A DNA stretch of 64,000 nucleotides, taken from Aquificota bacterium (GTDB taxonomy: Bacteria > Aquificota > Aquificia > Aquificales > Aquificaceae). Location: the NCBI GenBank assembly GCA_018771605.1, contig CP076324.1:248001-312000 (forward strand), written 5' to 3'. Position numbers and translations under genes: made by a program. Under the pieces are notes generated by a model. It had not been told where the DNA came from. It ran no database searches and worked only from the letters and a program-made list of their open reading frames with translations. Shown here one piece after another: positions 16,928 to 26,296 of the stretch. Position 1 is the stretch's first letter. Each line of letters starts with the position of its first letter.

Positions 16928-18001
16928 TCAATCAAAAACCCTTACAATCCTATAATAGGTATCCCTCTGGGCTGGCACAAAGCCCGCAGACCTTATGGCT
17001 TCCACCATATCCTCCACCTTTGGAATGCTTACCTTGTAAGAAGTGGAAGATATTACATTCTCCTCAATCATCACGCTTCCAAGGTCGTTGGCCCCAAAGT
17101 TAAGGCCTATGATGCCTATTTGCATGGTTTGGGTTACATGAGAGCTTTGAATGTTTTTGAAGTTATCCAGGTATAGCCTTGAGATGGCAAGCACCTTTAA
17201 GTAGTAGTTGGAAGAGGCCTCTTCTAAGTTGTCAAGCTGGGTTTTGCCCTTTTTGAAGGTCCAAGGTATGAAGGCGGTAAAGCCTCCCGTCTGGTCCTGT
17301 ATCCTCCTTACCCTCTCTAAGTGTTCCACTATATGCCAAGGCTTTTCCACATGGCCAAACATCATGGTGGCTGTAGAAGTCATACCAAGCTCATGGGCCG
17401 TCCTGTGGACCATCTCCCACTCTTCAACGGTGCATTTACCGGGGCTTAAAAAGCTTCGTACCTCTTGGGAAAGGATTTCTGCACCACCGCCTGGAAGGGA
17501 GTCAAGGCCCGCCTCTTTTAACCTTTTTAACACCTCCCTTATGCTTAGCCTCTCTATCTTTGCAAGATAGACTATCTCCGGTGCAGAAAAAGAGTGTATT
17601 TGAACCTGTGGAAACCTCTCCTTTATGGAGCTTATAAGGTCCTCGTAGTAGCTAAGTGGTAGGTCTGGGTTTAGGCCGCCTTGCATGAGAAGGGTTGTCC
17701 CACCCCATTCTACAAGCTCCTCAACCTTTTTAAGTATGTCCTCCTTTGGAAGCACATAGCCTTCTGGAGAGCCTACCTTCCTTTGGAAAGCACAGAACTT
17801 GCACCCTGCCACGCATACATTGGTGTAGTTTACATTCCTATCTATGACAAAGGTGGCTATGTTTTCTGGGTGGTGCCTTTTTCTTACCTCATTGGCAAGG
17901 TATCCCAAAACTGTTATATCTTCCTCAAAAAGGCTAAGAGCTTCCTCCGGACTTAGCCTCTCTCCTTCCAAAACCTTTTCATAGACCTCCGCCTGCACCA
18001 T
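16928..18001 (-). CDS. mqnC: Cyclic dehypoxanthine futalosine synthase
   Basis: A 357-residue radical SAM enzyme of the futalosine route to menaquinone. The Fe-S motif CVAGCKFCAF gives CX3CX2C near residue 60. Family segments QGGLNPDLPLSYYEDLI, IHSFSAPEI and DSLPGGGAEIL identify MqnC rather than the related MqnE or CofH. It cyclises dehypoxanthine futalosine. The open frame starts at 18055 inside apgM, but the product aligns best from ATG 18001 (MVQAEVYEKVLEGERL), leaving a 16-bp gap to apgM. No other mqn genes are visible here. Confidence 0.9.
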   Translation of the reverse strand: MVQAEVYEKVLEGERLSPEEALSLFEEDITVLGYLANEVRKRHHPENIATFVIDRNVNYTNVCVAGCKFCAFQRKVGSPEGYVLPKEDILKKVEELVEWGGTTLLMQGGLNPDLPLSYYEDLISSIKERFPQVQIHSFSAPEIVYLAKIERLSIREVLKRLKEAGLDSLPGGGAEILSQEVRSFLSPGKCTVEEWEMVHRTAHELGMTSTATMMFGHVEKPWHIVEHLERVRRIQDQTGGFTAFIPWTFKKGKTQLDNLEEASSNYYLKVLAISRLYLDNFKNIQSSHVTQTMQIGIIGLNFGANDLGSVMIEENVISSTSYKVSIPKVEDMVEAIRSAGFVPAQRDTYYRIVRVFD

Positions 18002-18017
18002 GCCTACAAAATTTATC

Positions 18018-19235
18018 TCAAGCTCCAAACTTAGCAAGCCTAAGAGAGTGGGCAAGCATGAGGTTTATCAGCTTTTTGGCTGGAAATATGCCAAGCTCAC
18101 CCTTTAAACACTCCCTTTCTGTAAACCTTTGAGATGTTCCACCAAGCACGTAGGGAGAGTGTAAAAGCACGGGCACAGGATGCCAAGAGTGTCCCTTTAA
18201 AACGGAAGGCGTAGAGTGGTCTCCCGTTATCACAAGCACATCGGGTTTTAGCTCCAGTATTTGTGAAAGGTTTTTATCAAACTCCTCTATAACCTTTACC
18301 TTTCCCTTGTAGTTTCCATCCTCTCCATAAGAATCTGTCTTCTTTATGTGAAGGAAGAAAAAGTCATAGTCCTTCCATACCTCTTTTAGAGCCTTTATCT
18401 CATCCTCTATGCTTTGTCCTTCAAAGCTTATAAGGTCCATGCCTACAAGGCTTGCAAGGCCTTTATACATAGGATATACCGCTATGGCGCAGGCTTTTAG
18501 TCCAAACCTCTCTTCAAAGCTTTCCATCTTTGGCTTTTGAGAAAAGCCCCTAAGGAGCATGTAGTTTGCCCTTTCCTCATCCTTTAATACCTCTTCAACC
18601 CTCTCTAAAAGCCTTCTTACCACCTTTGCCACCCTTTCGGAAGCTTCCGTCTCACCCCTTGGCTCTATAGGTTCCAGCCCTTCCTTCTGCGGGTCCGTAT
18701 CTTTTATCCTGTCGCTACCCTCTGGAAGCTCTTCTGGAAATCTAAGGAGTATGGCAACCCTGTGTTCCATACCGGGCGCAAAAAAGACCTTAACCCCGTC
18801 TATCTCCTTTATCTTTTCGGATAGCTTTGATGTTATCCTCCTGTTTTCTTCTGTGGGTATCCTTCCGGCTCTTCTATCCTTTACTACAAGCCTTCCGTTT
18901 AATCTTTCCACCGTGGCGTAGTTGGCCCTTATGGCTATATCGGTGGACCTCACTTCCAATCCAAGGCCCAGAGCCTCAAGTATGCCCCTTCCTATCTGGT
19001 ATTTCAATGGGTCATAGCCAAAGATACCAAGGTGTCCAGGCCCACTACCGGGAGTTATGCCATAATCTACAGGGATATGAAGGCCAAGGGCTGACCTTTT
19101 TGCCAAGCTATCAAGGTTTGGCGTGCTTGCAAGCTCAAGCTCCGTTTTCCCATCCTTTACAGGAAGGCCACCTATGCCATCAAGCACAATCAATAGTAGC
19201 TTTGTATTGTTCTTTTGGACCAAGGCCTCAAGCAT
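18018..19235 (-). CDS. apgM: Cofactor-independent phosphoglycerate mutase, archaeal type
   Basis: A 405-residue metalloenzyme of the alkaline phosphatase superfamily interconverting 3- and 2-phosphoglycerate. The N-terminal [21 protein letters not shown] holds a metal-binding Asp. [14 protein letters not shown] carries the catalytic Ser segment, and [25 protein letters not shown] contributes the C-terminal metal ligands. This is the short ApgM form, found mainly in Archaea and some deep-branching bacteria, not the 510-residue GpmI. It precedes mqnC on the same strand by 16 bp. Confidence 0.92.
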   Translation of the reverse strand: MLEALVQKNNTKLLLIVLDGIGGLPVKDGKTELELASTPNLDSLAKRSALGLHIPVDYGITPGSGPGHLGIFGYDPLKYQIGRGILEALGLGLEVRSTDIAIRANYATVERLNGRLVVKDRRAGRIPTEENRRITSKLSEKIKEIDGVKVFFAPGMEHRVAILLRFPEELPEGSDRIKDTDPQKEGLEPIEPRGETEASERVAKVVRRLLERVEEVLKDEERANYMLLRGFSQKPKMESFEERFGLKACAIAVYPMYKGLASLVGMDLISFEGQSIEDEIKALKEVWKDYDFFFLHIKKTDSYGEDGNYKGKVKVIEEFDKNLSQILELKPDVLVITGDHSTPSVLKGHSWHPVPVLLHSPYVLGGTSQRFTERECLKGELGIFPAKKLINLMLAHSLRLAKFGA

Positions 19236-19253
19236 AAAAGTTATTTTAGCACC

Positions 19254-20663
19254 TTATGGCCCTATCTGCCTTAGGAAAGGCGGTATTTCCTCCGTTTTTA
19301 GCCATCCACACTCTTCCAAGGCCCTTTCTACAGATTCCCTTGATAGCCTTGTCCTCTCCATTAAGAGCTTTACAAACTCTTCCCTTCTTCCCTTATAGTT
19401 CTCCACCTCTTCATGGCTTACCTCTGGGAACCTTGAGGCTATCCTATCCTTTACTATGTTCCAAGCTGCAAGGTTGGAGTAGAGGTTAAACTCCTTGTTT
19501 CTAACTGTTTCTTTCACCGTCAAAGATTTAAGGAATTCAATCCTTTCAGGCTTTATGGTTAAAATGGCTTCTGCCATAAGTGGGTCCACAGTGTAGAATA
19601 TGCCAAAGAGCTTTCCGAGTATCCTCCTTTGAGTCCTTATCATCTGGTCCAGTAGGTCCTGCACTTCTGGTTCCACCTTATCGTATATAAGCTCAAAGTA
19701 GTTTAGCTCTTCCAGCTCAAGGCCTCCGAGGTATCTTATAAAATTGGCAAGCTCATGGTAGCTTGTTAGTTCTCCTTTTATCTCTTCCTTTACCGCCTCC
19801 TTTTGAGCCTCTCCATAGTCAAGGACCACATCTGTATGTATGGGTGGTATTATGTGGTAGGTTTCCGACTCCCATCCTGCCTTTCTAAGTATCTGTTCCG
19901 CCGCATCCATGGTAAGGTTATACTTCTGCATAAGGAGTTTCTTTAGGCCTTCCCTGTCTTTTCTGTATTTGCCCAATTCTTCATCTGGTATATCCACTTC
20001 CACATATACAAGCCTTTCCTTTCCGTTGTCCAGTAAGATCACATTCTTCCTACCCTTTATATGCCTCTTTATAAAGCTCCAATCCTCATCGGTCATTATA
20101 GGCTCTGGATGCCACTGCTTGGACATTTCCTCTTCAAGCTCAAGGTATGGCACGCTTTCATACCATGTGGCCTTGTTTAGCTTTGACTCTATTACCTCCT
20201 CGCTTTCTCCCAGCTTGTTTTTTACATACTCTATAAACTCTTTTCTTTTGAACTTAAACCTTTCTATCTCATCAAGGCTAAGCTCTGGGAAAAGAACTTT
20301 TAGCTTATACTTTATAAAATCCCAGTTGCCAAAGAGGTTTTGTGGGTCAAGGGCCTCATACCCGTAGGGGTTTGTCCTCAAAAAGTCAAAGTAATAGCCT
20401 ATAAACTTCCTCACCCTTGGGTCCGTTAGGGCCAAGGTTTTTATAAAATCTGGGTCGTAGAACTCTATTATGCTGAGAAGCCTTGCTATGTTTACTTTCT
20501 TGATGTTGTGAAGATGGCATAGCTCTATGGCATACTTTCTTGGTATATTTTCCACAGCGCAATACTCATTCAGCACATCCATCTCAGACCTCAAAAGGCT
20601 TCTAAAGAAAGAAAGCTTCTCCCTTCTTGATAGGTTTTCTTTGTTAAGTAGAACTTCTATCAT
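19254..20663 (-). CDS. Unrecognised protein with three CsbD-like helical repeats
   Basis: A 469-residue soluble protein. Three segments (about residues 114-167, 195-264 and 401-454) share a layout: a Trp, then IK or VK, a helix, a Glu/Asp-rich turn, a K.K/R.EF or REG helix, a final helix and a closing Trp. Examples are FPELSLDEIERFKFKRKEF and FPEVSHEEVENYKGRREEF. The spacing resembles the small CsbD stress-protein fold; this is pattern matching by eye. Open frame extends to a TTG at 20762, but ATG 20663 has AAGGAG nine bases upstream. It is divergent from a 3'-5' exonuclease and 18 bp upstream of apgM. Function is unknown. Confidence 0.7.
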   Translation of the reverse strand: MIEVLLNKENLSRREKLSFFRSLLRSEMDVLNEYCAVENIPRKYAIELCHLHNIKKVNIARLLSIIEFYDPDFIKTLALTDPRVRKFIGYYFDFLRTNPYGYEALDPQNLFGNWDFIKYKLKVLFPELSLDEIERFKFKRKEFIEYVKNKLGESEEVIESKLNKATWYESVPYLELEEEMSKQWHPEPIMTDEDWSFIKRHIKGRKNVILLDNGKERLVYVEVDIPDEELGKYRKDREGLKKLLMQKYNLTMDAAEQILRKAGWESETYHIIPPIHTDVVLDYGEAQKEAVKEEIKGELTSYHELANFIRYLGGLELEELNYFELIYDKVEPEVQDLLDQMIRTQRRILGKLFGIFYTVDPLMAEAILTIKPERIEFLKSLTVKETVRNKEFNLYSNLAAWNIVKDRIASRFPEVSHEEVENYKGRREEFVKLLMERTRLSRESVERALEECGWLKTEEIPPFLRQIGP

Positions 20664-20734
20664 CTTTCCCATCTCCTTACCCTTTAAAGATAGAACATTA
20701 AAAGAGTTGGACAATAAAACCTTCTTATATTGGC

Positions 20735-20758
20735 TATAATAATACACATCAGGAGGGA
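20735..20758 (+). promoter_or_regulatory. -10 box and ribosome binding site of the exonuclease gene
   Basis: TATAAT at 20735-20740 and AGGAGGG at 20751-20757 precede the ATG at 20762. TTGGAC at 20707-20712 is the nearest -35-like hexamer but at a long spacing of 22 bp. Unlike other divergent starts in this window, this gene has a normal leader and Shine-Dalgarno site. Confidence 0.5.
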
Positions 20759-20761
20759 GCA

Positions 20762-21802
20762 ATGGAGAGGTTTGTAGCCTTTGACATTGAAACCTTTTGT
20801 CCCATAGAAGAGCTTTCGCAGGAAGAGCTTTTGTATCTCATAGGTAGGAAGGACCTCCTTTCTAAGGATAGGCTTTACAGGGAGATTTCTACAAACCCCT
20901 ACGTTTCTTATGTTATTTCCTTTGCTTTCTTTTTCATAGAATCAAACATTGCAGAAGTTTATTATGTGTGCGAGGAAGAAAAAGAAGAGATAAAAGATTA
21001 TGCAATAAACCATAGAGTTATAAAGGTGTTTTATAAGCCAATAGTTATGAACTCCGGCCTTTTGGAAGCAGAAAGAATGCTTTTGGAATATTTTTGGGAG
21101 AAGTTTAGCACAATAGAAAGGCCTATAACCTTTCATGGTGAAAGCTTTGATATGGAGTTTATGAGGATAAGAACCATAATACATGGTCTAAAGCCAAAAT
21201 CCTTTATGGATTATTTACGTTCAAAGTATACTTATAACATAGATTTAAAAGAATTTTTTAGATTTGCTAAAAATAACTATTCCCTAAGCTTCATATCAAG
21301 AAGGTTTAACCTTCCAGTAGATAAGGGGGATATGGATGGTTCAAAGGTTAGGGAAGCCTTTCTTAACAAAAGGTATAAGGATATAGCGGAATACAACCTA
21401 AGGGATGTTATCATTACAGGTTTGTTATACGAGAGGGTGAAAGACTATATACACTGGCATGGAGATGACTTTCCACAACTTAAGGAACGTATGTTAAACC
21501 TTTTGGAATCAAAAAATATGTTAGAACCTAAGGAATTTTTGAAATATGTTTTAGAAAAAGATATCCTTACATCGGCGGAGGCTTCAAAGCTTATAAATTT
21601 CTACTTGCTTAAACAAAATAAAGCTTCAAACCAGAGGCAAATGGACAAACCAAAAGAAAATACGGTTTCAGAAAAACAGATTGGTTTTCTTCGCGACTTG
21701 GCTCAAAAGGTAGATGTGGATATGGAGGAGGTATGCGACCAGCTTAGCTCTTATACCATAAGGCAGGTAATACAATCCTTGGAAGAAGAAGAGATAACAT
21801 AG
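20762..21802 (+). CDS. DnaQ-like 3'-5' exonuclease (PolB-exonuclease type)
   Basis: A 346-residue protein with an RNase H-fold exonuclease domain in residues 1-230. Exo I is FVAFDIETF, Exo II is ITFHGESFDMEFM and Exo III is IAEYNLRDVIITGLLYERV, giving the acidic metal ligands. The pattern matches the family of stand-alone exonucleases related to the proofreading domain of B-family polymerases. The C-terminal 80 residues include a predicted helical part (SEKQIGFLRDLAQKVDVDME) resembling small motifs found at the ends of DNA-repair proteins. It probably trims DNA or RNA 3' ends; the substrate is not known. Confidence 0.85.
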   Translation: MERFVAFDIETFCPIEELSQEELLYLIGRKDLLSKDRLYREISTNPYVSYVISFAFFFIESNIAEVYYVCEEEKEEIKDYAINHRVIKVFYKPIVMNSGLLEAERMLLEYFWEKFSTIERPITFHGESFDMEFMRIRTIIHGLKPKSFMDYLRSKYTYNIDLKEFFRFAKNNYSLSFISRRFNLPVDKGDMDGSKVREAFLNKRYKDIAEYNLRDVIITGLLYERVKDYIHWHGDDFPQLKERMLNLLESKNMLEPKEFLKYVLEKDILTSAEASKLINFYLLKQNKASNQRQMDKPKENTVSEKQIGFLRDLAQKVDVDMEEVCDQLSSYTIRQVIQSLEEEEIT

Positions 21803-21862
21803 GCTTGTTTATCCTTCCTTATTGCCTATATTAAAAGTAGTATAAAAGACAGGAGGTTTTTT

Positions 21863-22993
21863 ATGTCTTTAAGGCCCTTAAAGCTTAGGAACAAAACCAT
21901 ACCAATACCCATAATACAAGGGGGTATGGGTGTGGGTATATCTTGGGAAAGGTTGGCGGGTGCAGTGGCAAAAGAGGGAGCTGTGGGAGTGGTGTCAGCA
22001 GTAGGAACTGGTTATAGGTATCCAGAGCTTGTTAAAAGAGATAAGTTTGGAAGGCCCATAGGGTCTGTGTATGCTCATAGCAAGGAAGCTCTTACAAGGA
22101 TAATTCAAGAGGCAAAGAGAATATCTGAAGGCAATGGCGCCATAGGCGTGAATATACTATGTGCCATAACGGATTATGGTAGGGTTGTGGCAGATGCAGT
22201 AGAAGCCGGTGCAGATGCCATAATATCTGGCGCTGGGCTTCCTTTGAGGCTTCCCGAATATGTGGGTGATGCGGACGTAGCTTTAATTCCCATCGTATCT
22301 TCCGCCAGAGCTTTGAACCTTATATGTAGAACATGGGAAAAGAAATATAAGAGGCTTCCAGATGCAGTTGTTTTGGAAGGGCCCAAGTCTGGAGGCCATC
22401 AAGGATTTAAGTATGAAGAGTGCTTTATGCCAGAATACCGGCTTGAAAACCTATTCCCTTCTGTGCTTGAAGAGGCAAAAAAGTGGGGAGATATACCTGT
22501 AATAGTGGCTGGTGGAGTTTGGAGCTATAAGGATATACTCTACTACATGGAAAGGGGAGCAAGTGGAGTCCAAATGGCTACGCGATTTATAGCAACTTAT
22601 GAATGTGATGCACCACCCATTTACAAAGAGATATTACTAAATGTAGAGGAAGAGGATATAATACTCCTTAAATCTCCCGTCGGCTATCCTTTAAGGGTTG
22701 TAAGGACCCCCTTTATAGAAAGGCTTCTTGCAGGATATAACGGCTGGAATGGGTGCGTTTCTCACTGTATAACTCCTTGTAATAAGGGTGAAGAAGCCAA
22801 AAAGGTTGGCTTTTGTATAGCGGATAGGCTTGGAGCTGCATGGCTTGGAGATTACGAGGAGGGCATATTCATAAGTGGCGCAAACGGCCATCTTCTTAAA
22901 AAGCAAGGTATTATAAGCGTAAAAGAGCTGATTGAGATGCTAACCGGTAAAAGACCAGACCCCACATTGGAAGATTCTTATGCGTTAAAATAA
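21863..22993 (+). CDS. Nitronate monooxygenase / NPD-family FMN enzyme
   Basis: A 376-residue TIM-barrel flavoprotein. It has the N-terminal signature PIIQGGMGVGISWERLAGAVAKEG, the mid-barrel ILCAITDYGRVVADAVEAGADAIISGAGLP and VIVAGGVWS, and the FMN loop GASGVQMATRFIATYECDA. The family includes 2-nitropropane dioxygenase and the enoyl reductase FabK; the length and C-terminal insert with several Cys (VSHCITPCNKG) favour the NPD group. Physiological substrate is uncertain. AGGAGG precedes the ATG. It lies 18 bp before flgG on the same strand but is not obviously flagellar. Confidence 0.85.
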   Translation: MSLRPLKLRNKTIPIPIIQGGMGVGISWERLAGAVAKEGAVGVVSAVGTGYRYPELVKRDKFGRPIGSVYAHSKEALTRIIQEAKRISEGNGAIGVNILCAITDYGRVVADAVEAGADAIISGAGLPLRLPEYVGDADVALIPIVSSARALNLICRTWEKKYKRLPDAVVLEGPKSGGHQGFKYEECFMPEYRLENLFPSVLEEAKKWGDIPVIVAGGVWSYKDILYYMERGASGVQMATRFIATYECDAPPIYKEILLNVEEEDIILLKSPVGYPLRVVRTPFIERLLAGYNGWNGCVSHCITPCNKGEEAKKVGFCIADRLGAAWLGDYEEGIFISGANGHLLKKQGIISVKELIEMLTGKRPDPTLEDSYALK

Positions 22994-23011
22994 ACCTAAA
23001 GGAGGGGTAAT

Positions 23012-23800
23012 ATGTTTAGAGCCTTATGGACCTCAGCATCGGGCATGACAGCCCAGCAAACAAACCTTGATGTAATATCTCACAACATGGCAAACGTTAA
23101 CACTGTGGGCTTTAAGAAGATGAGGGCAACCTTTCAGGACTTAGTCTATCAAACAATAAGGGACCCAGGAGCTCCCACATCACCAGCCACACGTAATCCC
23201 TCCGGCTTCCAAGTGGGTCTTGGAACCTATGTATCGGACACCTATGGGATTTTTACACAAGGGAACATTTTACAGACTGGCAATAACTTGGATGTGGCCA
23301 TTCAAGGTGATGGCTTTTTTAAGGTGGTTATGCCAGACGGCACAATAGCCTATACAAGGAATGGACAGTTTAGGCTTGATGCGGACGGAAGGATAGTTAA
23401 CCCAGATGGCTACCCACTGGACCCAGAGATAACCATACCCCCGGATGCTATAAGCGTAGGCATTGGTCCAGACGGAACCGTAACTGTTCTAAGACAGGGA
23501 GCTACCACAGTGGAAGAGGTGGGAAGGATTGAGCTTGCCAAGTTTGTAAACCCAGCAGGCCTTCGTAGGATTGGCAACAATCTTTTTATACAAACAGACG
23601 CTTCTGGAGAGCCTATTGTGGATAACCCTGGAAACCAGGGCTTGGGAACGCTTCTTCAAGGTTATTTAGAAGCCTCCAACGTGAATATAGTGGAGGAGAT
23701 GGTAAACCTTATAATAGCCCAGAGGGCCTTTGAGTTTAACACAAAGGGCATAACTGCAGCGGATGAAATGCTTGGCCAGACTGCCAATCTAAGGAGATAG
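23012..23800 (+). CDS. flgG: Flagellar distal rod protein FlgG
   Basis: A 262-residue protein of standard FlgG length. The N-terminal rod motif [33 protein letters not shown] and the C-terminal coiled segment [26 protein letters not shown] are diagnostic. FlgG forms the distal rod of the flagellar basal body outside the cytoplasmic membrane, exported by the type III apparatus encoded just downstream. The start has an AAAGGAGG site. fliL follows after 15 bp. Confidence 0.96.
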   Translation: MFRALWTSASGMTAQQTNLDVISHNMANVNTVGFKKMRATFQDLVYQTIRDPGAPTSPATRNPSGFQVGLGTYVSDTYGIFTQGNILQTGNNLDVAIQGDGFFKVVMPDGTIAYTRNGQFRLDADGRIVNPDGYPLDPEITIPPDAISVGIGPDGTVTVLRQGATTVEEVGRIELAKFVNPAGLRRIGNNLFIQTDASGEPIVDNPGNQGLGTLLQGYLEASNVNIVEEMVNLIIAQRAFEFNTKGITAADEMLGQTANLRR

Positions 23801-23802
23801 TA

Positions 23803-23808
23803 TATAAT
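23803..23808 (+). promoter_or_regulatory. -10 box directly upstream of fliL
   Basis: A perfect TATAAT lies in the short gap between flgG and fliL, seven bases before the fliL ATG at 23816. If used, transcription would start on or next to the start codon, giving a leaderless fliL message. The AAGGAG overlapping the flgG stop (23791-23796) is too far upstream (20 bases) to serve as a normal ribosome binding site. Confidence 0.4.
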
Positions 23809-23815
23809 TTAATGC

Positions 23816-24289
23816 ATGGCTGAAGAAGTAAAAGAGGCAAGGGAGGAGAAAAAGGGAAAGTCAAAGCTAATCTTTATAGTTGCTTTTCTTTTAATACTTC
23901 TGGCTGGTGGTGGAGGTGCTTATTTTTTCCTTTTTGCAAAGAAGGATAAAAAAGAAGAAAAGGCACCATTACCATCTCATGTGGGTGTTATGATGGAAAT
24001 TGGCACCTTTACTGTTAACCTTGCTGATAAGGATGTGGATGCTTATGCGAGGGTATCCATAACCTTGGAACTGCCCGATGAAAAGGTTCGTCAAGAGGTA
24101 GAAAAAAGGCTTCCCATAATAAAGGATGCCATCATTGATGTGATAAGCAGTAAAACCTCATCCTTTGTAAAGACGCCAGAGGGAAGAGAAAACCTTAGAC
24201 TTGAGCTTATAAAGAGGATAAACACCATACTCTTTGAAGGTGGTGTTAGGAACATATACTTTACGGAGTTTGTAGTGCAGACCACATGA
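23816..24289 (+). CDS. fliL: Flagellar basal body-associated protein FliL
   Basis: A 157-residue single-pass membrane protein. A charged cytoplasmic N-terminus is followed by one membrane helix (about residues 20-40, LIFIVAFLLILLAGGGGAYFF) and a periplasmic domain with the FliL pattern IGTFTVNLADKDVDAYARVSITLEL and LPIIKDAIIDVISSKTSSFV. FliL associates with the stator and modulates motor torque. Its stop overlaps the fliO start by 4 bp. Confidence 0.92.
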   Translation: MAEEVKEAREEKKGKSKLIFIVAFLLILLAGGGGAYFFLFAKKDKKEEKAPLPSHVGVMMEIGTFTVNLADKDVDAYARVSITLELPDEKVRQEVEKRLPIIKDAIIDVISSKTSSFVKTPEGRENLRLELIKRINTILFEGGVRNIYFTEFVVQTT

Positions 24290-24561
24290 CGGACTTCTTC
24301 CTTAGCCTTTTACGCGTTCTTGTGGCCCTTGGGATAGTAATAGTACTTATACTCATTACTTTGCCTTACCTTCTTCCCCTTTTACAGAGGATAAGATGGA
24401 CAAAGGAAGAAAAAGGTTCTGATATAAAGCTAAAAAGGCTAATTCCCATCGGTAGGAATATGTTCTTAATTGAGCTTGAGATAAAGGGCAAGCTCTTTGT
24501 TGTTGCCATGAGTGAGGGCGCAGTAGAGGTGATATACAAAGATGAAGCTGATAATACTTAG
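24286..24561 (+). CDS. fliO: Flagellar biosynthesis protein FliO-like
   Basis: A 91-residue protein with one N-terminal membrane helix (about residues 8-30) followed by a small cytoplasmic domain (LKRLIPIGRNMFLIELEIKGKLFVVAMSEGAVEVI). This is the FliO layout. FliO helps assemble the FliP ring of the export gate and then leaves. Sequence conservation is weak, so the call rests on topology and position between fliL and fliP. It overlaps fliL by 4 bp and fliP by 20 bp. Confidence 0.82.
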   Translation: MTDFFLSLLRVLVALGIVIVLILITLPYLLPLLQRIRWTKEEKGSDIKLKRLIPIGRNMFLIELEIKGKLFVVAMSEGAVEVIYKDEADNT

Positions 24562-25273
24562 CCTTTTATTTATTAGCCTTTCCTTTTCACAGCAGATCAT
24601 CCCAAACATAGACCTAAGGGTTGGCACAGGACAGCTTGATACCTCCATAAGGCTACTTATCCTCCTTACCATCCTTTCCCTTGCGCCCTCCATACTCATA
24701 ATGACCACCTCCTTCATAAGAATAGTTATAGTCCTTTCCCTTCTTAGGCAGGCCATTGGCACTCCAACCGTGCCACCAAACCAGGTTATAGTTTCCCTTG
24801 CCCTTTTCCTTACCTTCTTTATTATGAAGCCAGTCTTTGACCAGATAAACCAGGAAGCTCTTCAACCTCTCTTAAAAAGACAGATAACGGACCAAGTGTT
24901 TTTTGAAAGGACCTCATCCATAATAAAGGATTTTATGGTTAAAAATACACGCAAAGAAAGCCTAAAGGTCTTCCTTGATGTGGCAAACCTCCCAAAGGAG
25001 GAAAGGGAAAGGATAAAAGGACCAGATGATATTCCCTTAAGCGTGGTAATACCAGCCTTTATGGTAAGCGAGATAACCACTGCCTTTCAGATAGTCTTCC
25101 TTTTATACCTTCCCTTTTTAATAATAGACCTTGTGGTAGCCTCCATACTCATATCCATAGGCATACTAATGATACCACCGCAGATAATCTCCCTGCCCTT
25201 TAAGATAATGCTCTTTGTGCTTGCCAACGGATGGGAATTGGTGGTATTATCTCTTGTAAGGAGCTACCAATGA
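24542..25273 (+). CDS. fliP: Flagellar type III export gate protein FliP
   Basis: A 243-residue membrane protein with a cleavable signal-like N-terminus (residues 1-17) and family signatures PSILIMTTSFIRIVIVLSLLRQAIGT and VVIPAFMVSEITTAFQIVFLLYLPFLIIDLVVASIL. FliP pentamers with FliQ and FliR form the gate through which rod, hook and filament proteins are exported. It overlaps fliO by 20 bp and shares an ATGA overlap with fliQ. Confidence 0.95.
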   Translation: MKLIILSLLFISLSFSQQIIPNIDLRVGTGQLDTSIRLLILLTILSLAPSILIMTTSFIRIVIVLSLLRQAIGTPTVPPNQVIVSLALFLTFFIMKPVFDQINQEALQPLLKRQITDQVFFERTSSIIKDFMVKNTRKESLKVFLDVANLPKEERERIKGPDDIPLSVVIPAFMVSEITTAFQIVFLLYLPFLIIDLVVASILISIGILMIPPQIISLPFKIMLFVLANGWELVVLSLVRSYQ

Positions 25274-25539
25274 GTCCAGATATGGTTATATCCCTTGGAC
25301 AAAAGGCTCTTGAGATGGCCCTTATACTATCCGCGCCCGTCCTTCTTATTACCTTTTTGGTAGGCCTTGTTATAAGCATACTCCAATCGGCCACACAGAT
25401 ACAAGAGATGACCCTTAGCTACATACCCAAGATAGTGGCAGCATACATTACAATTCTGGTGCTTGGAGCATGGATGCTCAACAAACTGCTTGACTACACA
25501 AAGGAGTTAATAATAAACATACCCACCTGGTTCCGATGA
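25270..25539 (+). CDS. fliQ: Flagellar export gate protein FliQ
   Basis: An 89-residue protein with two membrane helices. It begins MSPDMVISLGQKALEMALIL and contains VGLVISILQSATQIQEMTLSYIPKI, the FliQ signature. FliQ packs around FliP in the export gate. The open frame extends upstream into fliP, but ATG 25270 overlaps the fliP stop (ATGA) and gives the family length. It overlaps fliR by 4 bp. Confidence 0.95.
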   Translation: MSPDMVISLGQKALEMALILSAPVLLITFLVGLVISILQSATQIQEMTLSYIPKIVAAYITILVLGAWMLNKLLDYTKELIINIPTWFR

Positions 25540-26294
25540 CCTTGGACATAAACGCCCTTCTTACCCTTTTCCTCGTTTATATGAGGGTTGCTACCTTTCT
25601 TATAATGGTTCCAGTCTTTGGAAAGGAGTTTATACCAAACACCTTTAAGCTTTTCCTTGCAACGGCCTTAGGCTTTGCCCTTTTTCTTTATTCTGACATA
25701 AAGCCCTTAGAGTTTCCAACCACAGCCCACTTTTTCTTAGCCTTGCTAAAAGAGTTTCTTTTTGGCTTTACTGCTGGCCTCATGCTTAGGCTACTTTTTG
25801 ATGCCATGCAGATGGCCGGTGAGTTTATAAGCATAAACATGGGCCTTAGCTTGGCCACAATTTTTAACCCTCAACAGCCCCAAACTACGGTAATTTCCTT
25901 CTTCTTTTCCCTCCTTGCCACGCTTATCTTTTTATCCCTTGGCGGTACAGAGATCGTTCTGCTTGCTATGGTAAAAAGCTTTGAAAGAATGCCCCCCGGC
26001 GCCTTTAGTATTTATAGTATAAACTCTGAGTTCTTTCTAAACTTTTTTTATGAGAGCTTTCTTTTGGCCTTCAAAGTAGCCCTTCCAGTTATGGTTGTGA
26101 TGCTACTTTTTAACTTAATACTTGCCTTAGTAAACAGGTTTATTCCACAGATAAACGTTTTTATTGTGGGCCTTCCTATACAGATATTTATAGGCCTTTG
26201 GGTGCTCATACTTTCTATGCCTGTTATACTTTGGGCCTTCTCTTCTCATACTAGGGAGTATATAATTAAATTTGTAGCCCTACTTGGTGGTTAA
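25536..26294 (+). CDS. fliR: Flagellar export gate protein FliR
   Basis: A 252-residue protein with about six membrane helices. Family patterns include YMRVATFLIMVPVFG near the N-terminus, KEFLFGFTAGLMLRLLFDAMQMAGEFISINMG in the middle and PQINVFIVGLPIQIFIGLWVL near the end. FliR completes the FliPQR gate with FliP and FliQ. Start overlaps fliQ by 4 bp, and flhB begins 2 bp after its stop, consistent with one flagellar export operon. Confidence 0.94.
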   Translation: MTLDINALLTLFLVYMRVATFLIMVPVFGKEFIPNTFKLFLATALGFALFLYSDIKPLEFPTTAHFFLALLKEFLFGFTAGLMLRLLFDAMQMAGEFISINMGLSLATIFNPQQPQTTVISFFFSLLATLIFLSLGGTEIVLLAMVKSFERMPPGAFSIYSINSEFFLNFFYESFLLAFKVALPVMVVMLLFNLILALVNRFIPQINVFIVGLPIQIFIGLWVLILSMPVILWAFSSHTREYIIKFVALLGG

Positions 26295-26296
26295 AT

